Below the pieces are notes generated by a model that did not search any database, was not told the DNA's origin, and worked only from the letters and a program-made list of their open reading frames with translations. A stretch of 64,000 nucleotides of DNA from Liolophura sinensis (Eukaryota > Mollusca > Polyplacophora > Chitonida > Chitonidae), in contig NC_088305.1 of assembly GCF_032854445.1 (NCBI RefSeq), forward strand, positions 28,856,628-28,920,627. Direction: 5' to 3'. How positions within the stretch are numbered: position 1 is the stretch's first letter; every line of letters begins with the position of its first letter. Positions 50,401 through 56,629 of this stretch are shown here, one piece after another. Both the position numbers and the translations under genes were made by a program.

Positions 50401-53389
50401 GTGGTTCTAGCAATGCACATACATCTAGTGTTGGTGGAAGAACTAAGGACCAAACAAAACAATAGGTTGAAGAATTTAGGTGGTTCTAGCAATGCACATA
50501 CATCTAGTGTTGTTTGAAGAACTAAGGTGTATCTGGGACTGATATAAATAATTATCTATTATATTAGTCCTATGGTGTATACAAAAGCACTGGTTCAAAT
50601 GCACTATTACTACATAATATAATATACGTATACTGTACATACCTTCTCTCTCTCCATGGCCCTTTGTTTAACACCTCAGATATCAGCATGGTCTTATAAA
50701 ACATAGTTACATCTGACATCCTAACTCTCACCTTGATTTCTGTGTTCATTCTCTCCATCACCTATTGTTTAACCCTGCAGATATCAGCACTACCTTAACA
50801 CACATGGTTACACCTGACATCCCAACTCTCACCTTGATGTCTGTGTTCATTCTCTCCATCACCCATTGTTTAACACCTGAGATGTCAGCACCGGCTTTGA
50901 TCAGTCCTAGCTTGCCACGCCTTTTGATCAGCTGATCTGGCTTTACTACCAATTTCTGAAGACAAAAAAACTTTGACACTGAATTTTAGTAAACCTTTAG
51001 CATTTTTCCAGGGAACACATGTACAATGTTACTGGATTCAGATTGATGCACTCACCTTAAAAAAGGTGTAAATATATTTATTTATGTATTTGATTGGTGT
51101 TTTACACCATAATCAAGAATATTTCACTTATACCACGACCAGCATTATGGTGGGTAGAAACTGTGCACTGCCTGGAGGAAACTCCTGACCATCTGCATGT
51201 TGCAGGCAGACCAGAAAAACATAAGTGTTGGCATATAAAGTATCACTTTTAGGCCTTGTATGTGCTTCTGAAAGTACACTTTTATATCCAGCATGTACCA
51301 AGGTAAATTTCAGCTCAAAGACATGTACAGTATTTGCATGACTGTACACACACTGTACACACACTAAGCTATTTCTCCTAGAATTTGAGACACCTGGTCT
51401 GCTCATTTTAGCCAATATATATGTAATTCTAGCAGAAATATTGAGTTTCTTTTTTCTCACATGGTTAGATCATCTAATGAACAACATACTCATATCTTCA
51501 CTTTTCCAAAAGGCTGGTAAAGAAATGTAATATTCTGTTTTCAACACAAGTAATATCTGTCCCAAATTTTAGACGAATTAGAGGTATAGAGTTATTTCCT
51601 TCCTACACCATTAAAGTCTGGATTGCAAGTAAACAAGGTCAAGTGGAACTGACACAATTAAAACACAGACAAACCACATACACATAGCCATACCATATAT
51701 ACCATATACCACATAACCACTGACATACACATAACCATGCCCACATACACAGTCATACCACATACACATAGCCATGCCACAAACACAGTCATACCACATA
51801 CACATAGCCATGCCACAAACACATAGCCATGCCACATACACATAGCCATGCCACAAACACAGTCATACCACATACACAGTCATACCACATACACATAGCC
51901 ATACCACATACAGATAGCCATGCCACATACAGTCATACCACATACACATAACCACACCACATACACATAGCCATACCATACACATAACCACTGACATACA
52001 CATAACCATGCCCACATACACAGTCATACCACATACACATGGCCATGCCACATACACAGTCATACCACATACACATAGCCATACCATACACATAACCATA
52101 CCACATACAGATAGCCATGCCACATACAGTCATACAACATACACATAGCCATGCCACATACACAGTTATACCACATACAGTCACACCACATACACATAGC
52201 CATGCCACATACACAGTCATACCACATACACATAGCCATGCCACATACAGTCATACCACATATACATAGCCATGCCACAGTCATACCACATACACAGTCA
52301 TACCACATACACATAGCCATGCCACATACACAGTCATACCACATACACAGTCACACCACATACACATAGCCATGCCACATACACAGTCATACCACATACA
52401 CAGTCACACCACATACACATAGCCATGCCACATACACAGTCACACCACATACACAGTCATACCACATACACAGTCACACCACATACACATAGCCATGCCA
52501 CATACACAGTCATACCACATACAGTCACACCACATACACATAGCCATACCACATACACAGTCATACCACATACACATAGCCATGCCACATACACAGTCAT
52601 ACCACATACACATACATGTAGCCATGCCACATACACAGTCATACCACATAAACATAACCAAGCAGTTATTAAGACCAACTGTGCAATCTTATTGTACATG
52701 TATTATAATTTAAGGATTGGAAACAGGGCTATTTAATACTGGAGCTTTAGTCTGTATGTATGCACCTCAGCATAAGACTGCATTCTTATAATTCTTTCGG
52801 TGTGTAGGAAGGTCTGTCAACAACCTGCGGATGGTTGTGGATTTCCCCTGCCATAATACTGGCTGTCATCGTGTAAGTGAAACATTCTTGAGTACAGCAT
52901 AAAACACCAATCAAATAAATAACTAAATGATTTTTTATAAATGACTAAAGGTCACAATGAATAGTCTCCATGTGTATGTTAATGAATTATACACCATGTA
53001 TTATAAGCCTTTTTTTGACAGTCTGAGGGAAACATCACATGCCTATGTAGTGTATGTAGATATACACACAATATATATTCACAATGTCCAGGACATCCTG
53101 TGTTTTCTATAACTTTTCTCTGCTGATCTTTCTGAGAAAAAAAAAAAAATCCCAAAAGTTGGTCCTCCATGCACTCACTGAATTTCAGAACCACGTACAG
53201 TGTACAATGCAGGAATTTCTCTTCCTTTTTTTTTCTCACCTGAGAAGACAGCCAGGGGTTTTGTTGCACAAGTTTGTCCCAGTCCACGTCTTCTTCCACA
53301 AGAGCGAACCGATTCTTTGCGGCTTCATTTGTCAGGAATTTGTTCAAGAGTTCCTTCCCTTTAGCTTCGTGAATAGCTTTGGCTGACAT
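20378..53389 (-). CDS. ACLY: ATP-citrate synthase (ATP-citrate lyase), complete coding region in 29 exons
   Basis: This cytosolic enzyme turns citrate, CoA and ATP into acetyl-CoA, oxaloacetate, ADP and phosphate, feeding fatty-acid and sterol synthesis and histone acetylation. I placed 29 coding exons by homology, consensus splice sites and matching phases. They sum to 3,273 nt including the stop, giving 1,090 residues against about 1,100 in vertebrates. Residues 1 to about 425 are the ATP-grasp and citrate-binding part (RRGKLGL, FHYLEINP-type [16 protein letters not shown]). About 426-480 is the regulatory linker with RRTS at 447-450. About 485-810 is the CoA-ligase part with the phosphohistidine in FGHAGA (H749). 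About 830-1090 is the citrate-synthase-like part ([21 protein letters not shown]). No stops or frameshifts. The MSAK start matches animal orthologues; an in-frame ATG six codons upstream is possible. Introns are rich in repeats; one has a GC donor. Confidence 0.97.
20771..20966. repeat. 24-bp minisatellite in ACLY intron 28
   Basis: About eight units of GATGTTCTGCAGTACACAGC plus four bases. The period is a multiple of three, so frames stay open on both strands; not coding. Confidence 0.92.
21192..21268 (-). CDS. ACLY: ACLY coding exon 28
   Basis: Encodes [20 protein letters not shown] then SMGFI; 77 nt, donor GTAAG, acceptor TTTCAG. Confidence 0.95.
21330..22075. repeat. 56-bp minisatellite in ACLY intron 27
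   Basis: About 13 units with AGCTGTGTAAGCTGAGTACT, then TGGTTGACAGAATTTTAACA and TGGTCAGAAAACAACG. Central units are almost identical; edge units are diverged. Confidence 0.92.
22393..22508. repeat. Dispersed repeat fragment (shared with 55,491-55,580)
   Basis: Shares a CTCATTTTGAACTGCGATA-type block and a GTGGGGTACT...CATATAT block with 55491-55580, in the same order. Unclassified. Confidence 0.4.
22644..22726 (-). CDS. ACLY: ACLY coding exon 27
   Basis: Encodes [20 protein letters not shown] then KNCGCFT; 83 nt, donor GTGACT, acceptor GGACAG. Confidence 0.94.
22858..23055 (+). repeat. Dispersed repeat, copy A of three
   Basis: Matches 61778-61945 in the same orientation and 63345-63515 in reverse (blocks around TTGGAGA(T/C)AAAACTA, GGATTGGCC, AATGCCTTCAGAATACGC). 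Unclassified, no open frame. Confidence 0.65.
23308..23421 (-). CDS. ACLY: ACLY coding exon 26
   Basis: Residues 969-1006: [20 protein letters not shown] and [15 protein letters not shown]; 114 nt, phase 0 at both ends. Confidence 0.95.
24500..24791 (-). mobile_element. Full-length tRNA-type SINE in ACLY intron 25
   Basis: T-rich tail, GTGGGAGGAAACCGGG, CAGGTTGCTGGC and CCTTCCCACGTA blocks, then on the minus strand a tRNA-like head with GAGTTCAAGTCC (box B). The far head end is diverged. Confidence 0.85.
25025..25200. repeat. Possible dispersed repeat
   Basis: Weak resemblance to 36085-36330, mainly through a TAAACC(A/T)C...CTTTCCCA(C/T) stretch. Directly next to exon 25. Confidence 0.3.
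25240..25383 (-). CDS. ACLY: ACLY coding exon 25
   Basis: Residues 921-968: [20 protein letters not shown] to MGIGHRVKS, including a citrate-synthase-like GIGHR motif; 144 nt, phase 0. Confidence 0.95.
26092..26242 (-). CDS. ACLY: ACLY coding exon 24
   Basis: Residues to 920: [39 protein letters not shown]. Holds the citrate-synthase-like histidine region; 151 nt. Confidence 0.95.
26724..26878 (-). CDS. ACLY: ACLY coding exon 23
   Basis: [20 protein letters not shown] to SLLWFQR; 155 nt, donor GTAAGT, acceptor CACACAG. Confidence 0.95.
27258..27351 (-). CDS. ACLY: ACLY coding exon 22
   Basis: [15 protein letters not shown] and [12 protein letters not shown]; 94 nt, the hinge between the CoA-ligase and citrate-synthase-like parts. 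Confidence 0.95.
27875..28002 (-). CDS. ACLY: ACLY coding exon 21 (catalytic histidine)
   Basis: [20 protein letters not shown] to FDELGSII. H749 in FGHAGA is the residue phosphorylated during catalysis in this family; 128 nt. Confidence 0.96.
28443..28895. repeat. 45-bp minisatellite in ACLY intron 20
   Basis: About ten units of CATATTATCACACTGTCCTC followed by ACTGCTAGGATGTTACTCTC. Divisible by three, hence a spurious 153-residue frame. Confidence 0.93.
29066..29236 (-). mobile_element. tRNA-type SINE, truncated, in ACLY intron 20
   Basis: T-rich tail to the CCACGTACGGCCGGAGAGG block; the tRNA-like head is missing. Confidence 0.85.
29493..29603 (-). CDS. ACLY: ACLY coding exon 20
   Basis: Residues 708-744: [37 protein letters not shown]; 111 nt, phase 0. 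Its acceptor lies about 20 bp from a minisatellite. Confidence 0.96.
29622..30250. repeat. 24-bp minisatellite in ACLY intron 19, next to the exon 20 acceptor
   Basis: About 26 units of AATGTAGGAAGGCTCAATAC plus AAAT, with G/A and T/C variants. It occupies the place where the branch point of the intron would usually lie. Confidence 0.95.
30726..30807 (-). CDS. ACLY: ACLY coding exon 19
   Basis: [20 protein letters not shown] to LLGE; 82 nt. Confidence 0.95.
31298..31402 (-). CDS. ACLY: ACLY coding exon 18
   Basis: [31 protein letters not shown]; 105 nt; conserved CoA-ligase-type SGGM motif. Confidence 0.96.
31808..31899 (-). CDS. ACLY: ACLY coding exon 17
   Basis: [20 protein letters not shown] to KLYRPG; 92 nt. 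Confidence 0.96.
32543..32647 (-). CDS. ACLY: ACLY coding exon 16
   Basis: Residues 580-614: [20 protein letters not shown] to LIGPAT; 105 nt, phase 0. Confidence 0.96.
32708..33018 (-). mobile_element. Second SINE family, full-length copy in ACLY intron 15
   Basis: Plus-strand reading starts GTGAGTGCTTGGGGTTTAAC and ends CTACCAAATGTGCTATCGGG. On the minus strand that end resembles a tRNA head (TAGCACATTTGGTAGAGCG, box A-like). A perfect 13-bp target duplication, TACTGATTCATGA, flanks it (32695-32707 and 33019-33031). Its sequence is unlike the main SINE of the window. Confidence 0.85.
33299..33414 (-). CDS. ACLY: ACLY coding exon 15
   Basis: [20 protein letters not shown] to MQYPQ; 116 nt. 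Confidence 0.96.
33780..34790. repeat. 29-bp minisatellite with a palindrome in each unit, ACLY intron 14
   Basis: About 34 units built around AGCAACAGACGTACAGTACA plus GCTGTACTG. Most units hold the 16-bp perfect palindrome CAGTACAGCTGTACTG. The array ends about 37 bp from the exon 14 donor. Confidence 0.95.
34827..34879 (-). CDS. ACLY: ACLY coding exon 14
   Basis: [17 protein letters not shown]; 53 nt, donor GTAAGT, acceptor TTCTAG. Confidence 0.95.
35162..35409 (-). CDS. ACLY: ACLY coding exon 13 (linker with candidate phosphosite)
   Basis: Begins [20 protein letters not shown], a low-complexity linker whose RRTS (S450) sits where animal ACLY carries its kinase-regulated serine, then [20 protein letters not shown] and SVVAMVYPF; 248 nt. 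Confidence 0.95.
36085..36330. repeat. Possible dispersed repeat in ACLY intron 12
   Basis: The stretch around GAAAGACAAGTGGTCTTTAA resembles sequence flanking the Tc1-like element at about 39,050 and, more weakly, 25,025-25,200. Confidence 0.35.
37517..37657 (-). mobile_element. tRNA-type SINE with internal deletion, ACLY intron 12
   Basis: Tail block GATTGGTGTTTTATGCCGTA, then a shortened middle, then CAGGTTGCTGGCAGACC and CAGCATGAGCTGGAC. Confidence 0.85.
38173..38181 (-). CDS. ACLY: Candidate 9-nt ACLY microexon (GDK)
   Basis: GGAGATAAG is preceded on the minus strand by a strong pyrimidine tract ending TTTTGCAG and followed by GTAGATGT. Inclusion would keep the frame and add Gly-Asp-Lys between exons 12 and 13, in the flexible linker just before the kinase site. 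The same linker has an alternative exon in vertebrates (family knowledge). No transcript evidence is available here. Confidence 0.4.
38699..38844 (-). CDS. ACLY: ACLY coding exon 12
   Basis: [20 protein letters not shown] to [11 protein letters not shown]; 146 nt; the ETHMTAIV region ends the citrate-binding part. Confidence 0.96.
39109..39131. repeat. Left terminal inverted repeat of second Tc1-like element
   Basis: Exact reverse complement of 40593-40615. Confidence 0.95.
39398..40417 (+). pseudogene. Tc1-like transposase, one nonsense codon
   Basis: The frame runs from [16 protein letters not shown] to a GGHTHY end, 340 codons, broken only by TGA at 39950-39952. An N-terminal helix-turn-helix ([18 protein letters not shown]) and GRPR hook are present. 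The catalytic residues are visible in [14 protein letters not shown] and SPIEHLW with 34 residues between the last two (DD34E). The stop lies just before [10 protein letters not shown], ahead of the second catalytic aspartate, so this copy cannot make an active enzyme alone. Intact ends mean it could still be moved by a related enzyme (inference). Confidence 0.95.
40593..40615. repeat. Right terminal inverted repeat of second Tc1-like element
   Basis: Exact reverse complement of 39109-39131, followed by TA. Confidence 0.95.
40925..41042 (-). CDS. ACLY: ACLY coding exon 11
   Basis: [39 protein letters not shown]; 118 nt. The acceptor (TTGTAG) and first exon bases resemble the adjacent minisatellite unit. 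Confidence 0.96.
41060..42760. repeat. 52-bp minisatellite at the exon 11 acceptor, two subfamilies
   Basis: The first part (to about 41,500) has units with AGCTAAACAAACAAGT and GTCACTATACCTCAA. The second (about 41,560-42,740) has TAAATCATGGAATGAATAGA and GAAGCCTTTACTATACCCTA followed by CAGCC or GAACC. Both periods are about 52 bp. The ACTATACCCTACAGCC block matches the exon 11 boundary (AACTATGCCCTACAACC). Confidence 0.93.
42956..43017 (-). CDS. ACLY: ACLY coding exon 10
   Basis: [20 protein letters not shown]; 62 nt, acceptor TTTTTTGCAG. Confidence 0.95.
43378..43379 (-). other. ACLY: Non-canonical GC splice donor of ACLY intron 9
   Basis: Exon 9 ends GACG and the intron starts GCAAGA. 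The frame and the conserved DGK junction with exon 10 demand this position, and no GT donor lies close enough. A GC-AG intron. Confidence 0.85.
43380..43516 (-). CDS. ACLY: ACLY coding exon 9
   Basis: [40 protein letters not shown]; 137 nt; ends at the GC donor. Confidence 0.95.
43947..44065 (-). CDS. ACLY: ACLY coding exon 8
   Basis: [36 protein letters not shown]; 119 nt; citrate-binding glycine-rich region. Confidence 0.96.
44460..44590 (-). CDS. ACLY: ACLY coding exon 7
   Basis: [20 protein letters not shown] to [12 protein letters not shown]; 131 nt. Confidence 0.95.
45231..45310 (-). CDS. ACLY: ACLY coding exon 6
   Basis: [20 protein letters not shown] then LEINPV; 80 nt; LEINP is an ATP-grasp landmark. 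Confidence 0.95.
45730..45821 (-). CDS. ACLY: ACLY coding exon 5
   Basis: [20 protein letters not shown] to SGQTQ; 92 nt; a less conserved surface segment. Confidence 0.93.
46014..46112 (-). CDS. ACLY: ACLY coding exon 4
   Basis: [33 protein letters not shown]; 99 nt, phase 0. Confidence 0.96.
46618..46680 (-). CDS. ACLY: ACLY coding exon 3
   Basis: [20 protein letters not shown] then Q; 63 nt, phase 0. Confidence 0.95.
46957..47010 (-). mobile_element. tRNA-type SINE, short tail fragment
   Basis: TTATTTATTTGATTGGTATTT followed by a damaged ACTGCATACGCAAGATGAAA block; only the tail is left. Confidence 0.55.
48085..48565. repeat. G-rich GGTGGTGA-type tandem repeat in ACLY intron 2
   Basis: Short units such as GAGGTGGTGAGATGGTGGGG over about 480 bp. 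G-rich on the plus strand, so C-rich (CCACCACC) in the ACLY transcript. Confidence 0.93.
49625..50530. repeat. 79-bp minisatellite in ACLY intron 2
   Basis: About 11 units with CAATAGGTTGAAGAATTTAG, GTGGTTCTAGCAATGCAAGT and ACATCTAGTGTTGGTTGAAG. Units differ at a few fixed sites. Confidence 0.93.
50634..50900. repeat. About 101-bp tandem triplication of the exon 2 tail and its donor
   Basis: The segment with exon 2's [10 protein letters not shown] and GTGAGAGTT donor is repeated downstream: one good copy ([10 protein letters not shown] plus donor at 50731) and one decayed copy near 50,640-50,690. Start positions of the first two are 101 bp apart. Confidence 0.9.
50833..50955 (-). CDS. ACLY: ACLY coding exon 2
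   Basis: Residues 51-91: [20 protein letters not shown] to [10 protein letters not shown]; 123 nt, phase 0. Confidence 0.96.
51071..51213 (-). mobile_element. tRNA-type SINE, truncated, ACLY intron 1
   Basis: GATTGGTGTTTTACACCATA, AAGAATATTTCACTTATACC and GCAGGCAGACC blocks; the tRNA-like head is absent. Confidence 0.85.
51660..52665. repeat. Compound CACATACAC-type minisatellite in ACLY intron 1
   Basis: Alternating 17-bp (CACATACACAGTCATAC) and 19-bp (CACATACACATAGCCATGC) units over 1 kb. Several long spurious frames run through it. Confidence 0.93.
52807..52923 (+). mobile_element. tRNA-type SINE, truncated, opposite orientation
   Basis: GGAAGGTCTGTCAACAACCT, GTGGATTTCCCCTGCC and the ACACCAATCAAATAAATAA tail on the plus strand. 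Confidence 0.85.
53240..53389 (-). CDS. ACLY: ACLY coding exon 1
   Basis: Residues 1-50: [20 protein letters not shown] to NPWLSSQ. The exon itself begins at 53411 behind a long pyrimidine tract and TCTCTAG, so at least one noncoding exon lies upstream. An in-frame ATG at 53405-53407 would add six residues. Confidence 0.95.
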
Positions 53390-54716
53390 GATTTCGATGG
53401 ATGTCAAGAGTCTAGAGAGAGTGGGAGAGAAAGAAAAAAAAAAAGCATGTCTGATTAAAGGTCAAACCTGGCGACAAACAAACAGGTAGAGTCAGGCACG
53501 CACTGTTTACTTTTGATCACAGGAGGGAAACATAGCGTGTAAAAACATAGCCTGTAACAATGTGTACATAGTACTACAGCTTGGGACTCGAAAATAACAC
53601 ACATCAAATTAACGGAAAGAACGTTATGCCAACTTGTTTATAAAAAATTTAGCCCACACTATCTAAATGACACAATTTTTCACCCCCAAAACAGCATTTC
53701 TTTTTAAAAGTTTCTTACATGTGATAAAATGTTATACTTGGTGCTGAAAATGACATTTTCCAAGCTGAACATCCTCCTACTTTCCAAACAAACACAAAAC
53801 AATTTTTCATGAATGAGGCAATATGTGCAACTTCGTCATGGGCAAAACTTTTAAACACCGCATATCAGAAATTTTTACTCAAGTTCATATCAATTAAGCT
53901 TATGAATGCACTATGAGTATATATGCATGTTAGCACGCATAAGCATTCAACTGCTGTCCCGTGGAAACAAAAAAAATTTTTCACATGTTAAGTTGCCTGT
54001 CTGTAACACATCCATGGACTTCACTCGTATGACTATGATGAAATGATAAACAAAATGGGGCAATTTTGAACGTGACAGTGCTTGAATGACATGTCTGCAA
54101 GATAAATGAAAACCTCTACCTCAGACTGTGTTCATTATTCTTCAAACCGCTTGAACATGTACATGTATGTACCTAGGCATATTGAAATGATCTGATACCT
54201 TATAAAATGTCTAAAAATATACGGAACCCCACGGCTTTAGGTTCAACAAATACTGGAGGAAAAAATTGAAATCATGCTTAACACCAGGTATTATATACTA
54301 GTATACATGTTATGAAAGCTCTTTGTTCTCCAGATGAGAACAGGCTCAAATACAAGCAATTTCTTTCTCAGGCCTAAATTTGGTGTTCATGCATAGCCTT
54401 GGGCTAATCGTTATGGCTACGGTACATTTGTCATCCTAGCTACATGTGAAGTGATGACAGCTGATCAAGGTATAAAAGCTGCAGGGCTTAAACTAGGTGT
54501 ACTTTCCGTGAATTTTTTACTTCATGTTATGTAAACTGTAGTCAGCATTATATATACAGGTAATAAACCGTTCTAGTAAGATTTTCTCCTGTTTTTTTCC
54601 ATGTTACTTAGAGAAATTCAATAGAGAGTAGATCAGAGTGTACAAATACATTCACAGTCAAACTCGTACACATGTATACATGTCTCAAATTTGACCCCAC
54701 GTTCATATCATTCATT

Positions 54717-54966
54717 TATTTATTTATTTATTTATTTGATTATTGTTTTACGCTGTACTCAAGAATATTTCATTTATACGACGGCACCCAGCATTACGGT
54801 GGGAGGAAACCGGGCAGAGCCAGGGGGGAAACCCACAACCATCTGCAGGTTGCTGTCAGACCTTCCCACTTATAGCCGAAGAGGGAGCCAGCATGAGCTG
54901 CAGCTGAACTCACAGCGACCACACTGGTGAGCTAGCATGCTAACCAACTGAGCCATGGAGGCACCT
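54717..54966 (-). mobile_element. Full-length tRNA-type SINE with 13-bp target duplication
   Basis: Complete copy from TTTATT tail to a tRNA-like head (minus strand: TGCCTCCATGGCTCAGTTGG). CATATCATTCATT flanks it (54704-54716 and 54967-54979). Confidence 0.95.
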
Positions 54967-55490
54967 CATATCATTCATTGATTTAAACCTCTGCAGTCAG
55001 TCATTGTAAATGCTCTTGAGTATGATGCAAAAATACCAATCAAAAAAATCATTTAAACCAAAAAATAACATATCTGCAAAATTAAGACTTCATGCATTAA
55101 GACATACCTATAATTTCCCTACAAAAGTTTACACCAACAGTGAAAACACCTACATAATCTTTAAAAGAAATGACAACAAATATTATAACCTGAGATATTT
55201 AGGAAGACCAGTGGAAACAGACTAAAGAATACACGGGCATTTCTTTCAAAAATGAATGGTGACCCTGTAAATTTAGCTTTAATACGAATTTTAACGAGGC
55301 CATTAGGTGCATCATGATAAGAGCAACCTGAAATATGAGGTTGCGTCACTAGTACCCCCACGCACATATAGTGAAAAGGCAAAACAATGGTTAGGTGGCC
55401 TAACTGGAAACAGCTGCCCCCTTCAGCTATAAAAACAATTAATGTGCACCTGGTATGGGTTAAAACTGACAACATGGCAGTACCTTAGGT

Positions 55491-55580
55491 TTCTCAATGT
55501 GCCTGATTTTGTTCATTTTGAATTGCGATATCTATGTACTGTTTAAACTTTATGTGGGATACTTTATTGATGCATATATT
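55491..55580. repeat. Dispersed repeat fragment (shared with 22,393-22,508)
   Basis: Counterpart of the fragment in ACLY intron 27: TTCATTTTGAATTGCGATAT and TGTGGGATACTTTATTGATG blocks. Confidence 0.4.
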
Positions 55581-56629
55581 ACATACATCTGGTCTTAACT
55601 TGTATTTCTTTTAAAATAAAATGTATGCAATCTACAACTGCAAAAAATATTTCATTTGATTGACACTTTTACATTTTGACTTTCAGATCAAACTCGGCAT
55701 CAGACCAAAGGTAAAAGCATATCATGTACGATGCCGTTAACACAGAATGCACAGCTGAATGGACATGTACCTGCTCCAACCCAATCAAGCGAATGGCTGA
55801 CTGAAATTTGGACACAGTATTAAGCACATGGCGGAGATAGTAAAAACCAAGTCCTGCAAACGGTTGTGTAGTTGTCTTTTGCAGCTCTTGCTAACCACTT
55901 GAATGTACAGAGAACCAGATCACATACGACAGAAAACGTCTCACCTGCTGACAAAGTAAATTCCCCCGGAATTGGCAGAGACGAGACAACAGGTAGAAAC
56001 TCGTGTTTCAATGAACTAACTGACTGACAGTATCAATTAGGAGCCTGAATCGGCAAACTGACAAGGCCGGACAAAGGCTGAGTGGTTTTATAATGTGACA
56101 GAGCTGGCTCTAACACAGCCTGAGTGACAGGTGGGTTATGAAAACTTTGCAGCAGCTATGTTATATATTACAGGTGCGTTTGTTCCTCACAGCCCACATA
56201 TTATCATAACTGCATTGGTAACACCTTGCAGAGCTTTCCCTTCACTCAACCTGTCAAGTTACTGTATTTCACCTAAAATTTAGCATTTATCAAGTGACAC
56301 ATTTTCCTTGATTATGATTGATTCATCAACATTATAGGGCCTTATCAGCATCAGTATCAAAACAAACAAATCTAAGGCCTTTATATGCTTCTAAGAGCAC
56401 AGTTTTACATACCAAACTTAGGTAAAATACAGTATAAACACCTTGCTACCTGCATGCATGTGAAGGGATGAATGGTATCCTGGAGTTCAAACTTCCAATT
56501 ATAGGAGATATATATGTGTGTGCGTGATTTTACAATACACTCCTTATCACAAAAAATATATACTTTTTCTTGTTTATTTATGTGTACCTCTCCTCTTTCT
56601 GTTACCTAAACATGACTGCATGAGTGAGT

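Noticed and set aside
51611-52736. Cys/Met/Trp- or His/Thr-rich frames
   Set aside because: Translation of the CACATACAC array in ACLY intron 1.
55161-55475. 104-residue minus frame
   Set aside because: Overlaps a dispersed-repeat region shared in part with ACLY intron 27; no domain recognised.
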